From Bacteroidales bacterium (GTDB taxonomy: Bacteria > Bacteroidota > Bacteroidia > Bacteroidales > 4484-276): a stretch of DNA of 6,071 nt. Positions 6,008 through 6,071 of this stretch are shown here, in pieces; within the stretch, counting starts at the first letter, position 1; every line of letters begins with the position of its first letter. Made by a program: the position numbers and the translations under genes. The stretch is from positions 1 through 6,071 of the forward strand of contig JAOZRY010000208.1 of NCBI GenBank assembly GCA_029939965.1, in the 5' to 3' direction. Under the pieces are notes generated by a model. It had not been told where the DNA came from. It made no database searches and saw only the letters and a list, made by a program, of their open reading frames with translations.

Positions 6008-6071
6008 TGCGCATAACCGCCAGGCTATGAAAATAGTGTCTTGGAAATTCATAGAATAGTTTGGGCATTAA

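Larger units (their letters stand above)
5551..6071. other. 520-base stretch without a convincing gene, rich in hairpins and short repeats
   Basis: No open frame here carries recognisable domains. The stretch begins with the probable terminator, then holds a paired hairpin/repeat block (5667-5712), a 27-base-offset direct repeat (5738-5780), a minus-strand open frame lacking an ATG (5782-5991), a long hairpin (5971-6007) and a further 7-bp inverted repeat, CTATGAA (6025-6031) with TTCATAG (6048-6054). No tRNA, rRNA or CRISPR structure was seen. The density of inverted repeats would suit a mobile-element border or a decayed intergenic element, but no transposase or integrase signature is present. 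Confidence 0.6.

Noticed and set aside
6010..6071. Integron attC-like site at the right end
   Set aside because: GCATAAC and GTTTGGGC superficially recall attC ends, but outer arms are not complementary and no integrase or cassette array is present.
5551..6071. CRISPR array or tRNA in the gene-free stretch
   Set aside because: Repeats are short, differ in sequence and are not regularly spaced; no cloverleaf or T-arm motif was found.

Overview
The window looks like chromosomal DNA of a Bacteroidota bacterium. Three signs support this. Two predicted secreted proteins end in type IX secretion (T9SS) sorting domains. Promoter candidates follow the Bacteroidota pattern (a TTG-like -33 box, about 19-21 bases, then TAnnTTTG). 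Genes start after A/T-rich leaders with no Shine-Dalgarno sequence. A rubrerythrin and a FISUMP-domain surface protein suggest an anaerobic or microaerobic member, perhaps Bacteroidales or Marinilabiliales, but that finer placement is inference.

Layout, all genes on the + strand. (1) 118-1236 encodes an AI-2E/PerM-family membrane protein. It is followed after 23 bases by (2) 1260-2423, a THUMP-domain rRNA guanine-N2 methyltransferase of the RlmL N-terminal/YpsC type with a TTG start; the two probably share a transcript. (3) 2595-3764 encodes a secreted endonuclease/exonuclease/phosphatase-fold enzyme with a T9SS tail. Its upstream gap carries a short run of phased 7-base repeats. (4) 3844-4422 encodes a complete rubrerythrin with its own promoter candidate. 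An AT-rich region with two competing hairpins, probably a terminator, follows it. (5) The open frame 4501-5550 encodes a secreted FISUMP protein with a degenerate T9SS tail. Its natural ATG at 4583 is one base out of frame with its signal peptide, which points to a one-base loss in an A-run. A strong hairpin follows it.

The last 520 bases (5551-6071) hold no convincing gene. They contain several hairpins, two sets of short direct repeats and one 69-codon minus-strand open frame of unknown origin lacking an ATG. They could be the border of a mobile or decayed element, but nothing there identifies one.

The genes do not form a single pathway. They read as ordinary housekeeping (rRNA methylation, membrane permease, peroxide defence) interspersed with secreted T9SS cargo. 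I found no convincing novel multi-gene system. The most informative observations are the frame break at the start of gene 5, the mutually exclusive hairpins after the rubrerythrin gene, and the repeat-rich 3' end.
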